Of a stretch of 51,924 nt of DNA, positions 9,614 through 18,087 are shown in pieces (the first letter of the stretch is position 1; the number at the start of each line of letters is the position of its first letter). Where the stretch lies: the NCBI GenBank assembly GCA_024228495.1, contig JAAETJ010001135.1:1-51924 (forward strand). The letters run 5' to 3'. This DNA is from a bacterium (GTDB lineage Bacteria; Pseudomonadota; Alphaproteobacteria; Rhizobiales; JAKIUO01). The notes under the pieces were generated by a model. The model saw only the letters and a program-made list of their open reading frames with translations. It had not been told where the DNA came from and searched no databases. The position numbers and the translations under genes were made by a program.

Positions 9614-10273
9614 TTATGTCTGGCGCACACCAAAAATCGCCGAGCCAACCCGTATACATGTGGCACCCAGCGCAATAGCAGTATTAAAATCAGCGCTCAT
9701 ACCCATCGATGTCTTTTTAAGACCAAGCTCATCGGCGATTTTTTTGAGTAATGCAAAATGCAGCGCTGCTTCCTCGTCGACCGGGGGAATACACATAAGG
9801 CCCGCGATCTGCAACCCCAACTCATCGCGGCAAAAGTGCGTAAACTCTTTTGTCTCCAAAGGGTCAATACCCGCCTTTTGCGGCTCCTGCCCAGTATTGA
9901 CCTGGATCAGCAATTCTATCTGCTTGCCTTGCTTGTCGATCTCTTTTTTAAGCACCCGGGCTATTTTTTCTCGATCCACCGTATGAATGACATCAAACAA
10001 CGCCACCGCGTCGCCCGCCTTGTTCGATTGCAAAGGACCGATGAGATGCAGCTCAATACCAGCATATTGGACACGCAACGAGGGCCATTTCTCCTGCGCT
10101 TCCTGCACACGATTTTCACCAAACAAGCGATGGCCGAGCTCAAGCACAGGCATAATCGTGTCGGCTTCAAATCGCTTGCTAACGGCAATCAACTCGACAT
10201 CGCTCTCAGAACGACCAGCTTCCTTGCAAGCTAAACTCATCTGTTCTTTTACATTTTCAATTCCGTGGCTCAT
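9614..10273 (-). CDS. YggS-family pyridoxal 5'-phosphate homeostasis protein
   Basis: A 219-residue alanine-racemase-N-fold protein that binds PLP but has no known enzymatic turnover; family members buffer free PLP and influence amino-acid pools. The PLP-binding lysine is expected at K33 in the motif LIAVSKR. The segments FGENRVQEAQEKW, HLIGPLQSNKA and the C-terminal SMGMSADFNTAIALGATCIRVGSAIFG are diagnostic. AAGGGG lies 5-10 nt before the ATG at 10273. It is divergent from leuS. Confidence 0.95.
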   Translation of the reverse strand: MSHGIENVKEQMSLACKEAGRSESDVELIAVSKRFEADTIMPVLELGHRLFGENRVQEAQEKWPSLRVQYAGIELHLIGPLQSNKAGDAVALFDVIHTVDREKIARVLKKEIDKQGKQIELLIQVNTGQEPQKAGIDPLETKEFTHFCRDELGLQIAGLMCIPPVDEEAALHFALLKKIADELGLKKTSMGMSADFNTAIALGATCIRVGSAIFGVRQT

Positions 10274-10306
10274 TTGATACCCCTTGAATCCTTTGCAAAC
10301 GCCATT

Positions 10307-10371
10307 GGGGACTGGTCCCCAAACTCCATCACTTTAATATGGGGATGAAAGGGGCTGGCCCTTTTCATCCC
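10307..10371. promoter_or_regulatory. Two hairpins in the yggS-leuS divergent spacer
   Basis: GGGGACTGGTCCCC at 10307-10320 is a perfect 6-bp stem with a 2-nt loop. At 10342-10353 and 10360-10371, GGGATGAAAGGG pairs with CCTTTTCATCCC (12 bp with one G-T pair and a 6-nt loop). Both lie 107-171 bp before the leuS start. They could be terminator-like or attenuator-like structures in the leuS leader, but neither is followed by a T-run on the plus strand, so the function is open. Confidence 0.4.
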
Positions 10372-10477
10372 GCCGCATAGGCGATTTCTTGTTTCTTTTT
10401 GCCTTCCTCTCTCTTGACCCGCAAGGGTTTATTGTCCTTGATGGCGCACAGATAAGAAACAACAGGAAACGGCTAAC

Positions 10478-13096
10478 ATGGCAACTGAACAGTCGAACGA
10501 GCGCTATAACGCACCGGTACGAGAAAAGTATTGGCAAAAGGTCTGGCAGGACAAGAAGACATTTTGCACGAGCAATGACGATGAACGGCCAAAATATTAT
10601 GTGCTGGAGATGTTCCCCTACCCTTCCGGCCGTATTCATATGGGCCATGTCCGCAATTATGCAATGGGCGATGTGGTAGCCCGTTTCAAGCGGGCCAAAG
10701 GCTTTAATGTGTTGCATCCCATGGGCTGGGACGCGTTTGGTATGCCGGCCGAAAATGCTGCCATGCAACGAAAGGTGCATCCCGGCGAATGGACTTATCA
10801 AAATATTGCCACTATGCGCTCGCAGCTGAAAATGCTTGGCCTGTCCGTTGATTGGGACCGCGAATTCGCAACATGCGATGTTGAGTATTATCATCAGCAG
10901 CAAAAACTGTTTCTGGATTTTCTCAAAAAAGATCTGGCCTATCGGCGCTCCAGCAAGGTCAATTGGGACCCCGTGGACAATACTGTGCTGGCCAATGAGC
11001 AGGTGATCGATGGCAAGGGCTGGCGCTCGGGCGCGGATGTGGAGCAGCGCAAGCTGACGCAATGGTTTCTCCGCATCACACATTTTGCCGATGATCTGCA
11101 TGCCAGCCTCGACACGCTGGACCGCTGGCCTGAAAAAGTGCGGGTCATGCAGAAAAACTGGATCGGCAAAAGCGAAGGTGCTCTCGTACGCTTTGCGCTT
11201 GATGAGCAAAAATGCCCGGATGGGTTTTCCCAGATCGAAGTTTTCACGACCCGCCCTGACACCTTGTTTGGTGCAAGTTTTTGTGGCCTCTCCCCCGATC
11301 ATCCTCTGGCAATCGAAATTGCAAAAACCAACCCAGAACTAAAAAACTTTATCAAGGAGTGCGAGCGTGCTGGCACCACCCAGGAAGAAATCGATACTGC
11401 GGAAAAACTAGGCTTTAATACCGGCCTCACGGTCACGCATCCACTTGATGACAACTGGCAAATACCCGTTTATGTGGCCAATTTCATTCTCATGGATTAT
11501 GGCACCGGCGCCATTTTTGGCTGTCCGGCTCATGATCAGCGCGATCTGGATTTCGCCCGTAAATATGAGCTGGGTGTCACGCCCGTTGTAGTGCCTTCGG
11601 GAGAAGATATCGAAAGCTTCCAGATCAAAGAGGAAGCCTATACCGGCCCCGGCAAGCTGGCCAATTCCCGGTTCCTTGATGGCATGACGGTTAAGGACGC
11701 AAAAAAAGCGATCATCGACAAGCTCGATGAAACGGGCAGCGCCGATCGCCAGACACAATATCGATTGCGCGACTGGGGCATTTCTCGCCAGCGCTATTGG
11801 GGCTGCCCTATTCCCATTATTCATTGTAAAAAATGCGATGCAGTTCCTGTTCCAATCGACGAGCTGCCGGTCAAGCTGCCGGACGATGTAAGTTTTGACA
11901 AGCCGGGTAATCCGCTCAATCACCACCCCACATGGAAAAATGTGAAATGTCCCTCATGTGGCGCAAAAGCACGTCGTGAAACCGACACCATGGACACCTT
12001 TGTTGACAGCTCCTGGTATTATGCGCGTTTTTGCTCGCCCAAAGCCGATGTCCCCGTGGAACGCGAAGCCATTGATAAATGGCTGCCAGTGGATCAATAT
12101 ATTGGCGGCGTCGAACATGCCATTTTGCATCTGCTTTACTCACGCTTTTTCGCCCGAGCCATGCGCGCAACCGACCATCTGAGCATTAGCGAGCCATTTG
12201 CGGGTCTGTTTACGCAAGGCATGGTCAATCACGAGACCTATCAAGATGAAAGCGGCGCCTGGCTGGCCCCGGTTTATGTGCGCATCGAGGGAGATGGCTT
12301 TGATCGCAAGGCTGTTCATGACAAGACGGGTGAACCAGTGACCATCGGCTCCATCGAAAAAATGTCGAAATCAAAGCACAATGTCGTCGATCCTGATGAT
12401 ATTATCACCCATTACGGTGCCGATACCGCTCGTTGGTTTATGCTGTCTGACAGCCCTCCCGAACGCGATGTTGTCTGGACGGACGCTGGCGCCGAAGGAG
12501 CCTGGCGCTTTATTCATCGTTTGTCGCGCCTTGTCGATGACGGCGTTGAGCTAATGGCCGACCATGATACTCCTGAACCCGCTAAAATTGGTGACAAAGC
12601 TGTTGAATTGCGCCGCCACACTCATAAAGCCTTGCAAGCCGTTGGTACCGACATTGAAGGCCTTCGTTTCAATCGGGCTGTGGCGCAAATATACGAGTTT
12701 ACCAAACATATCACCACAGCGCTCAAGAACTTTAAACGCGATAATCAAGGAGAGGCTTTTGCTCTTCGCGAGGCATTTACCTTCCTGATACAAATGTTTG
12801 GTCCTATGATGCCGCATCTGGCAGAGGATTGCTGGGCGCGGCTGCAATGCAACACTCTTTTGATTGATTCGCCCTGGCCGACCCCAATTAAAGCCCTTCT
12901 CATTGACGAAACGATCAAGATTGCCGTACAAGTAAACGGTAAGCGAAGGGATGAATTGACTATTCTGATAGCTGCCGCCAATGATGATATTGAAAAAGCG
13001 GCACTCGAATTGGATAATGTCAAACGATCAATTGGGGACAAAAAGGTAAGAAAAGTCATCATCGTTCCAAAAAGGATCGTTAATATTGTCATCTGA
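10478..13096 (+). CDS. leuS: Leucyl-tRNA synthetase
   Basis: Class I aminoacyl-tRNA synthetase charging tRNA-Leu. Its 872 residues are typical. The HIGH motif appears as HMGH at residues 54-57, and KMSKS is at 628-632. Between them lies the CP1 editing domain, with the threonine-rich segment [10 protein letters not shown] and a [15 protein letters not shown] block. AGGAAACGGCTAAC precedes the ATG at 10478. leuS followed by lptE and holA is a common alphaproteobacterial order and holds here. Confidence 0.98.
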   Translation: MATEQSNERYNAPVREKYWQKVWQDKKTFCTSNDDERPKYYVLEMFPYPSGRIHMGHVRNYAMGDVVARFKRAKGFNVLHPMGWDAFGMPAENAAMQRKVHPGEWTYQNIATMRSQLKMLGLSVDWDREFATCDVEYYHQQQKLFLDFLKKDLAYRRSSKVNWDPVDNTVLANEQVIDGKGWRSGADVEQRKLTQWFLRITHFADDLHASLDTLDRWPEKVRVMQKNWIGKSEGALVRFALDEQKCPDGFSQIEVFTTRPDTLFGASFCGLSPDHPLAIEIAKTNPELKNFIKECERAGTTQEEIDTAEKLGFNTGLTVTHPLDDNWQIPVYVANFILMDYGTGAIFGCPAHDQRDLDFARKYELGVTPVVVPSGEDIESFQIKEEAYTGPGKLANSRFLDGMTVKDAKKAIIDKLDETGSADRQTQYRLRDWGISRQRYWGCPIPIIHCKKCDAVPVPIDELPVKLPDDVSFDKPGNPLNHHPTWKNVKCPSCGAKARRETDTMDTFVDSSWYYARFCSPKADVPVEREAIDKWLPVDQYIGGVEHAILHLLYSRFFARAMRATDHLSISEPFAGLFTQGMVNHETYQDESGAWLAPVYVRIEGDGFDRKAVHDKTGEPVTIGSIEKMSKSKHNVVDPDDIITHYGADTARWFMLSDSPPERDVVWTDAGAEGAWRFIHRLSRLVDDGVELMADHDTPEPAKIGDKAVELRRHTHKALQAVGTDIEGLRFNRAVAQIYEFTKHITTALKNFKRDNQGEAFALREAFTFLIQMFGPMMPHLAEDCWARLQCNTLLIDSPWPTPIKALLIDETIKIAVQVNGKRRDELTILIAAANDDIEKAALELDNVKRSIGDKKVRKVIIVPKRIVNIVI

Positions 13097-13217
13097 CATG
13101 TAATGATTACTGGACAAATAATCAGCGCTTAAGCTGGCTGACTCGAAGATGATTTAGAATAAAGTAAAACGGCAAGGGGGCTCCTCTCACCGTCTTGACT
13201 TTTGGGGAATTGGTTTT

Positions 13218-13751
13218 ATGGCCGGAAAGCAGATTGCCATAGTGAACGCTTTGAACAAACTCAAGCCGATGGGCGCAATTCTCGTATTTGCCCTGTTACT
13301 GGGTGCTTGTCGTCCTATGTATGGTGAAACCAGCATGGGCGTTCAGACCGTGACCGAACTTGCCACCATTGAAATCAATGAACTGCCAGGGCGTGTCGGC
13401 CAAAAGATCCGCAATGAACTTATCTTCTTGTTGACCGGTGGCGATCACCCTTCACAACCTAAATACAAGCTAGAAATTGTCTATCGGGAATCCTTACGGG
13501 GCGTACTGTATAGAAGAACTGACGATGCCGCCGGCAAGATCTATTCCCTTGACGTCACATACACGCTGCGCGATATCATCGGCAAAACCGAATTGACCAA
13601 AGGTCGTAGCCACGCCAGAGCTGCCTTTGACAAACATAAATCGACCTATTCCAATATCCGCGCTGAACGCGATGCCAAAAACCGCGCGGCAAAAGATATA
13701 GCCAATGATATCAATACCAGATTAGCGGCCTATATTTCCAGCAATCGCTAG
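13218..13751 (+). CDS. lptE: LPS-assembly lipoprotein LptE
   Basis: A 177-residue outer-membrane lipoprotein that plugs the LptD barrel and helps insert lipopolysaccharide. A hydrophobic N-terminal segment ends in the lipobox LLGAC, with C31 as the predicted lipidated residue. The rest is poorly conserved in sequence, as is normal for LptE, so the call rests on the lipobox, the size, the YRRTDDAAGKIYSLDVTYTL strand-like pattern and the position between leuS and holA. Only 11 bp separate it from holA. Confidence 0.85.
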   Translation: MAGKQIAIVNALNKLKPMGAILVFALLLGACRPMYGETSMGVQTVTELATIEINELPGRVGQKIRNELIFLLTGGDHPSQPKYKLEIVYRESLRGVLYRRTDDAAGKIYSLDVTYTLRDIIGKTELTKGRSHARAAFDKHKSTYSNIRAERDAKNRAAKDIANDINTRLAAYISSNR

Positions 13752-13762
13752 GGCTTGCATCT

Positions 13763-14785
13763 ATGGTTGCGATCAAATCCCACCAGTCTGACAGAATCAT
13801 CCAGGACCCGCAAAAAGACAAGCACGCCTATTTATTCTATGGCACAGATGAAGGCCGCATAAGCGAAAACGCTACTTTATTAGCCAAAAATTGGTCCGCA
13901 AAACATGGTGACGGCGGTGAAATCATAAAGATAGACGATCGATCGATCGCCGATAATCCAGATATAATTGCCATTGAAGTGCGTTCTGTGTCGATGTTTG
14001 GTGGATTTTCCGTTATCCGGCTGGCGCTAAGCAACCGTATCAGACCAGATCTCATCAAGGAGCTTATTGAGCTCAAACCAAAAAATCTAATTATACTGGA
14101 AGCGGGTAACCTGAAAGCATCTTCCGCCATGCGCAAGCTGTTTGAAAAACTCAAAAATACGGCCGCTATCCCCTGCTTTCCAGATGAAGCCCGAGATATT
14201 GCCAGACTGATCCAGGAAGAGCTCATAGACAAGGGTGTCAATATATCAACGCCGGCGCGCAGCTTGCTAACAGCTAGCCTTGGATCAGACCGCGGCATTT
14301 CCCGCCAGGAACTCATCAAGCTGGCTCTTTACGCCCATGACAAACCGCAAATTGAAGTTGAAGATGTTGAAGTGATCATTGGGGACACCTCGCAACTCGC
14401 CTATGATCAGCTAATCACCCTCATTATGACCGGTCAGGGCTCAGCCGCCTTGTCAAAGCTCGATCGCTTGCTGGCATCAGGTTTAACAAATGCCGGGCTT
14501 ACCACCCTACTCGGCCGGCATCTCTCGCGTCTTTACAAGCTGCGTGCATTGATGGAAAGCGGCCGTCAAGCAAGCGACGCGGTGAATTCCTTGCGCCCTC
14601 CTGTTCATTTCAAACAACGCGACGCGATGGTTCAACAGGTCATGAAGTTGAAACTGCCAGTGTTAAAAAAGGCCATCCATCTCGTGCAGGAAACGGTCGT
14701 GCGGACGCGTTTGCAATCCGCCTTCGAGCGCATATCAACAGAACGTATGATCTTAATATTGTCGAAAATGTCGAGCGGTCGTTGA
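13763..14785 (+). CDS. holA: DNA polymerase III delta subunit
   Basis: A 340-residue AAA+-related clamp-loader subunit that opens the beta sliding clamp. The N-terminal HAYLFYGTDEGRISE and the segment SVSMFGGFSVIRL match the delta-subunit clamp-binding region; the C-terminal collar helices follow. The nucleotide-binding site is degenerate, as expected for delta. It follows lptE after 11 bp and is the last housekeeping gene before the accessory islet. Confidence 0.93.
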   Translation: MVAIKSHQSDRIIQDPQKDKHAYLFYGTDEGRISENATLLAKNWSAKHGDGGEIIKIDDRSIADNPDIIAIEVRSVSMFGGFSVIRLALSNRIRPDLIKELIELKPKNLIILEAGNLKASSAMRKLFEKLKNTAAIPCFPDEARDIARLIQEELIDKGVNISTPARSLLTASLGSDRGISRQELIKLALYAHDKPQIEVEDVEVIIGDTSQLAYDQLITLIMTGQGSAALSKLDRLLASGLTNAGLTTLLGRHLSRLYKLRALMESGRQASDAVNSLRPPVHFKQRDAMVQQVMKLKLPVLKKAIHLVQETVVRTRLQSAFERISTERMILILSKMSSGR

Positions 14786-14857
14786 AACGGGGCCACATAA
14801 AAATAGGGAATTTTTCGCTTTGTAACTAATTGTTTTATATTATTATTATAAAATTTA

Positions 14858-14889
14858 TGGCGGAGGGAAGGGAACTGGAATCAAACCTT
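14858..14889. repeat. Possible degenerate att-like copy of the tRNA-Ser 3' end
   Basis: TGGCGGAGGGAAGGGA at 14858-14873 resembles the CCA-bearing 3' end of tRNA-Ser as read on the plus strand at 18825 (TGGCGGAGAGAGAGGGA). The first eight bases are identical and the rest alignable with one gap. The two sites bracket the accessory genes at 14.9-18.8 kb. The match is short and no integrase is present, so this is a suggestion only. Confidence 0.25.
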
Positions 14890-14987
14890 CTCCACTCTAT
14901 TTGGGATTCTGTGCAACTGTAAAATATCGAGAATAATTCAGCCATAACAAGGCGCTATAACAACGCCATTTCTTTTCTTTATGAATA

Positions 14988-16049
14988 CTACCAGTCGGGC
15001 TCAGGAATATCCCCGCCAGAGGCACCATCCCCTTTGTCATTGTCCAGTGACAGCTCTCTGGCCAGATCGCGCAATTTTTGAGGCAGTGCGGTCAGATCAC
15101 CTCCAGCAAAATCCAGTGCAAGATATTTTGTCGCCAAAGCCGCCACCGCTTCGGCCTGATCCTTGTCGCGTTGGCGCTTTACCGGCTCGCGGTCAGAGCG
15201 CCGGGAAATCCAGAGTTTATGCAGGGCAAAAACGCGAGGATCCACGCAGGCCATCAATAGCGGATAGCCATCCTCCCCCATTGCCATCTGGCTATATTTC
15301 GGTGCGTTGATAAGCCAGTTCAACCCAAATATGGGGGCAGCATGAAGATCATCCTGCTTTTCTCCGATCACTTCCTTTCCCCCCGGTCGAGTGGCCTCAC
15401 GATCCTCGGCTCGGACGAGATCTACGGAAAAACCATCATCGTTGACAGCCCGGATATCATTCGCGCCTCGCATATGAAACGAGTGGTCGACTTTTTGTAA
15501 AATGCCGATGATGCCTTCGTGATGCACCTCTGAAAAAGCCAGATTGAGCTGGCGGCGGGCATCCCAGAGTAGATCGGCATCACCGGTGGCCAGCAGTTCA
15601 GCGCCGATATGCACACCAGCGCCAGCCTCATAGGCGAAAACAGCGTTGGTGCCAAGGATAAACAGATGGGACCCGAGCAGACCGAAATCATCAAGCCTGC
15701 GAATGATGCGGGCGGTAAGCCGTGGAACGCGGCCAAGAGCAAGCGCGCGGTTGACAGGGGCCATCTTGTCCAGGCGCTCGCTGAGCGCTTTGCCTCTCTC
15801 GCGCAGCCGTTGGCGACCGAAAACAAAGGCATCATATTCTGCCTCCGTCTCGCGCGACCTCACACCCAGCGACTTTTCGCTGTTCCCGGATTTTCGCAGC
15901 AAATAGTCGCGACCTTTGCGCCTGACCCAGCGCATGGAACCCGAATAGCTATGCTTCTGGTCCTGGCGCGTTTGCCGCCATTCGTCATAGACCTGACGCG
16001 CATCAATCAGCTGACGCCGCTGCTCATTGCTCAATTCATTGAAGTTCAT
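14988..16049 (-). CDS. GSU2403-type nucleotidyltransferase-fold protein
   Basis: A 353-residue protein with the hallmarks of the GSU2403 nucleotidyltransferase-fold family. GTNAVFAYEA at residues 133-142 is followed by TGDADLLWDA at 155-164, where D157 and D159 are plausible metal ligands of the DxD type. The N-terminal half is charged and helical (residues 1-120). Members are found scattered in accessory regions; their substrate is not established, and a toxin or defence role is a speculation. I prefer the ATG at 16049; a GTG at 16061 adds four residues and overlaps an inverted repeat. It opens the accessory islet and has no partner immediately downstream. Confidence 0.7.
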   Translation of the reverse strand: MNFNELSNEQRRQLIDARQVYDEWRQTRQDQKHSYSGSMRWVRRKGRDYLLRKSGNSEKSLGVRSRETEAEYDAFVFGRQRLRERGKALSERLDKMAPVNRALALGRVPRLTARIIRRLDDFGLLGSHLFILGTNAVFAYEAGAGVHIGAELLATGDADLLWDARRQLNLAFSEVHHEGIIGILQKVDHSFHMRGANDIRAVNDDGFSVDLVRAEDREATRPGGKEVIGEKQDDLHAAPIFGLNWLINAPKYSQMAMGEDGYPLLMACVDPRVFALHKLWISRRSDREPVKRQRDKDQAEAVAALATKYLALDFAGGDLTALPQKLRDLARELSLDNDKGDGASGGDIPEPDW

Positions 16050-16053
16050 AAAA

Positions 16054-16095
16054 GTTTCCACTTTTGTAAGTACTCATAGTCCTAATAGTGGAAAC
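16054..16095. promoter_or_regulatory. Inverted repeat upstream of the nucleotidyltransferase gene
   Basis: GTTTCCAC at 16054-16061 and GTGGAAAC at 16088-16095 form a perfect 8-bp inverted repeat with a 26-bp spacer. The repeat sits just before the ATG at 16049. It could be a repressor operator of the accessory gene. No regulator gene is adjacent on the same strand. Confidence 0.35.
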
Positions 16096-16229
16096 CCGCG
16101 TAAACTTCAAGACATTGGACCATTTTGCCGGGAGTAGCACCAATCGTAACGATAATATATCCTTGCAATTGAGGACCGCAACTCCAGATTAGCAGGCATA
16201 AATTGCTTATTTTGCAGCTTTCTCCTGTT

Positions 16230-16469
16230 TCACTCTGTCGGCAAACTACCAAACTCTTCTGGAGGCAAAGGATCGAACAAGCCCGTTGGACACTGTAACT
16301 TCCCCTTGAGACGACCGGGCACACGCAGTTTCTGCTCACTCTTCGTTGCAACACCGACCTGCTCTGCACGCACCTCAAGCGCCCTCTTGATCGCTTCTTC
16401 CGGGGTTATTCCAGTTTTTTCGGCCACCAGCCTGGCAAGTTTTTCAATGTCGTCAGTTACAGGAATCAT
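16230..16469 (-). CDS. VapB/DUF2281-like antitoxin, apparently without its toxin
   Basis: A 79-residue protein. The N-terminal part (IEKLARLVAEKTGITPEEAI) resembles VapB/PSK-type antitoxins that form a DNA-binding dimer. The C-terminal tail (GRLKGKL then FDPLPPEEF) resembles the toxin-neutralising tail of DUF2281/Phd-like antitoxins. GGAAGGA lies about 8 nt before the ATG at 16469, which fixes the start; the open frame extends far upstream but probably by chance. A PIN-domain toxin would be expected directly downstream (below 16230), yet only short open frames are there, one of about 30 codons after AGGAG. It is therefore an orphan or relic module. Confidence 0.6.
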   Translation of the reverse strand: MIPVTDDIEKLARLVAEKTGITPEEAIKRALEVRAEQVGVATKSEQKLRVPGRLKGKLQCPTGLFDPLPPEEFGSLPTE

Positions 16470-16924
16470 GACAAAATCCTTCCAAAGTCGCAGTATCTCA
16501 CGATTTATCACTGAGGGCTGGAGAAACTCAAGTTCAATAACGGGACGGCTTGTCGGTTGTTCCGACCACTTACCACACAACCAGCAATAATGATGGATAA
16601 GGATGAAGAAGCGGATTGAACAGCCAGAAGGATCGCCCTTGCCCCCACATATCAATGTGTTGGGGCAAGAAAAGCAGGCTACACCTAATCCTGCATGCTT
16701 GGCGCCTTTGATTTGGGACGGCATCTTGAGAAATCTATTGAGCCTCTCATTGCAAATGGCAAAAACCACCACATTATGTACTTTACGATTGTCCCGGGTA
16801 CGATTATATCCTACCATAAGGTGAGTCTACTCGAAGTATTAGAAAACCGTTGTCGGCTCACCGAGAACCACAAGTCAGCAAAAAACGCTTATAGCCGCTG
16901 GCTATTCAAAAAGAGGAATACCGC
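16470..16924. other. Unassigned spacer between two antitoxin genes, with a palindrome before parD
   Basis: No gene is firmly supported. The minus-strand frame of the antitoxin stays open for another 116 codons and encodes several cysteines (two CxxC-like pairs), but it lacks a recognisable domain. An overlapping plus-strand frame (16603-16824) is equally unconvincing. The inverted repeat ATAGCC-GCT-GGCTAT at 16891-16905 lies directly before the parD ribosome-binding site (AGAGGA) and could be the autoregulatory operator typical of toxin-antitoxin operons. Confidence 0.35.
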
Positions 16925-17221
16925 ATGGCGCAGTCAGAAAAAGCAGAAAAAATTTCTATCACATTGCCGCCCGAGATGCTGGCTGCAATCAAGGAAAAGG
17001 TGCGGGCCGGTTCTTATGGCTCGACCAGTGAGGTTATTCGCGAAGCCATGCGTTTGTGGCAAAAACAGGATGAGGAACGAGAGATGCAGCTTGCCGTTAT
17101 CCGGCAGCGCCTGGAAAATTCAGCCAATAGCGGTACGCCAGTACCGCTAAAAAAGGCATTTGCCCGGATTGAAAAAATCCACCTGCAGAATGTAAGCGGT
17201 GCGGATGATGAAGACCTATAA
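16925..17221 (+). CDS. parD: ParD/CopG-family ribbon-helix-helix antitoxin
   Basis: A 98-residue type II antitoxin. The N-terminal ISITLPPEMLAAIKEKVRAG strand-helix and STSEVIREAMRLWQ are the ribbon-helix-helix DNA-binding domain (residues about 9-50). The variable C-terminal tail would wrap the toxin. AGAGGA precedes the ATG at 16925. It overlaps the toxin gene by 17 nt, the usual arrangement for coupled translation. Confidence 0.88.
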   Translation: MAQSEKAEKISITLPPEMLAAIKEKVRAGSYGSTSEVIREAMRLWQKQDEEREMQLAVIRQRLENSANSGTPVPLKKAFARIEKIHLQNVSGADDEDL

Positions 17222-17525
17222 GGTCAGCCTTAAGCCTGACGCCATAGCCGACCTGCAATCCATTTACGAATATATCGCTTTGGAAAAGGGCATGCCGGAG
17301 GTGGCATGGGCTTATATTCAAAGGCTGGAGAAGGCGTGCGGAAAGCTGGAAAACGCCCCTTTGCGCGGCCAAAAACGTGATGATCTGAGAAAAAACCTGC
17401 GGATTGTTCCAATAGACAAAAATGCTGTCGCCGCTTTTAAAGTTGATGAAGATGCACAGCTTGTGACGATCCTGAATATTTTTCATGGCGGTCAGGACTA
17501 TGACGCGATCATGAAGGGGACTTGA
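17205..17525 (+). CDS. parE: ParE/RelE-superfamily toxin
   Basis: A 106-residue toxin of the ParE/RelE fold. YKVSLKPDAIADLQSIYEYIA at the N-terminus and LRIVPIDKNAVAAFKVDEDAQLVTILNIFHGGQDY at the C-terminus are typical (family signature of the type R-V-x-I-L-x-I-x-H-x-x-x-D-x). ParE members poison DNA gyrase; RelE members cut mRNA on ribosomes, and sequence alone leans to ParE. ATG at 17205 or 17208 both overlap the 3' end of parD. The pair is complete and looks functional. Confidence 0.87.
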   Translation: MMKTYKVSLKPDAIADLQSIYEYIALEKGMPEVAWAYIQRLEKACGKLENAPLRGQKRDDLRKNLRIVPIDKNAVAAFKVDEDAQLVTILNIFHGGQDYDAIMKGT

Positions 17526-17598
17526 CGTAACGCCCACAGAAAAAAGAAACAATACAAATAACCCGTGCTTGCCTCTATTGCGTCTGGCTACTTGCCGA

Positions 17599-17964
17599 TC
17601 ATTCCGCACTCTCGCCCCTTTGTATCCCCTCAGATTCTCCGGCCTCGATTGCCAGAGTGCGGGTGAGATTTTGCAGCTGGGTCAGGAGCTCGCCATGGTG
17701 ACGTTCCAGATAATCAGCGATGGGGTCGCTGTCCAGAAGGCGGCTGACATAACCATTTGATACAACAAGGCGGACCACATTGGTTCCATAACCGTTTGCT
17801 GAACTGGTGGAGAACAGGCGATTTATAATTTTGTCGGAAATATCCATCTTTTCTAGGTAACGGCGGGCTTTTCCGCTCATTTTTGAGAACAGCTCTCCAG
17901 CTTTGTTCAAAGATAATCCCTTATATGCTGTACGGTCGAAAAAGGGTCTGTGAAGAACTATCAC
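17599..17964 (-). CDS. RepB-C-like partition protein fragment (tentative)
   Basis: A 121-residue protein that starts with GTG at 17964 behind GGAGG. The middle and C-terminal part (VVRLVVSNGYVSRLLDSDPIADYLERHHGELLTQLQNL) resembles the C-terminal domain of RepB-type plasmid partition proteins, in which a helix such as YLxxLLxNxxVxxYL is followed by HPEIL. The N-terminal ParB-type nuclease and helix-turn-helix regions are absent, so it is either a truncated relic or a small stand-alone relative. The first 30 residues (FFDRTAYKGLSLNKAG) are not assigned. It suggests plasmid-derived DNA in the islet. Confidence 0.4.
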   Translation of the reverse strand: MIVLHRPFFDRTAYKGLSLNKAGELFSKMSGKARRYLEKMDISDKIINRLFSTSSANGYGTNVVRLVVSNGYVSRLLDSDPIADYLERHHGELLTQLQNLTRTLAIEAGESEGIQRGESAE

Positions 17965-18003
17965 ATTACCTCCACGTGTATTCCCTCCTACCCATATAAA
18001 GAA

Positions 18004-18015
18004 GCAAGCGCTTGC
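18004..18015. promoter_or_regulatory. Perfect 12-bp palindrome upstream of the RepB-C-like gene
   Basis: GCAAGCGCTTGC at 18004-18015 is a perfect palindrome 39 bp upstream of the GTG start at 17964. It is a plausible operator for a dimeric repressor. No bound regulator can be named. Confidence 0.35.
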
Positions 18016-18087
18016 ACAGGTGCAATTTTTTTGATGTTTTTTTTGCGTGGGATTGAAGGTCTCATCAATATAACCTGGTAATTGGCA

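Noticed and set aside
10334-11302. A 322-codon minus-strand open frame opposite the leuS 5' part
   Set aside because: It is antisense to a strongly conserved synthetase, with no recognisable domain; long antisense frames are common opposite conserved coding sequence.
14858-14960. A tRNA- or tmRNA-like 3' end on the minus strand
   Set aside because: The T-arm does not pair properly and no acceptor, anticodon or mRNA-like part can be found; kept only as a weak att-like repeat.
16470-16817. An N-terminal extension of the orphan antitoxin with several cysteines
   Set aside because: A strong ribosome-binding site precedes the internal ATG at 16469, and the extension has no recognisable domain; the long open stretch remains unexplained.
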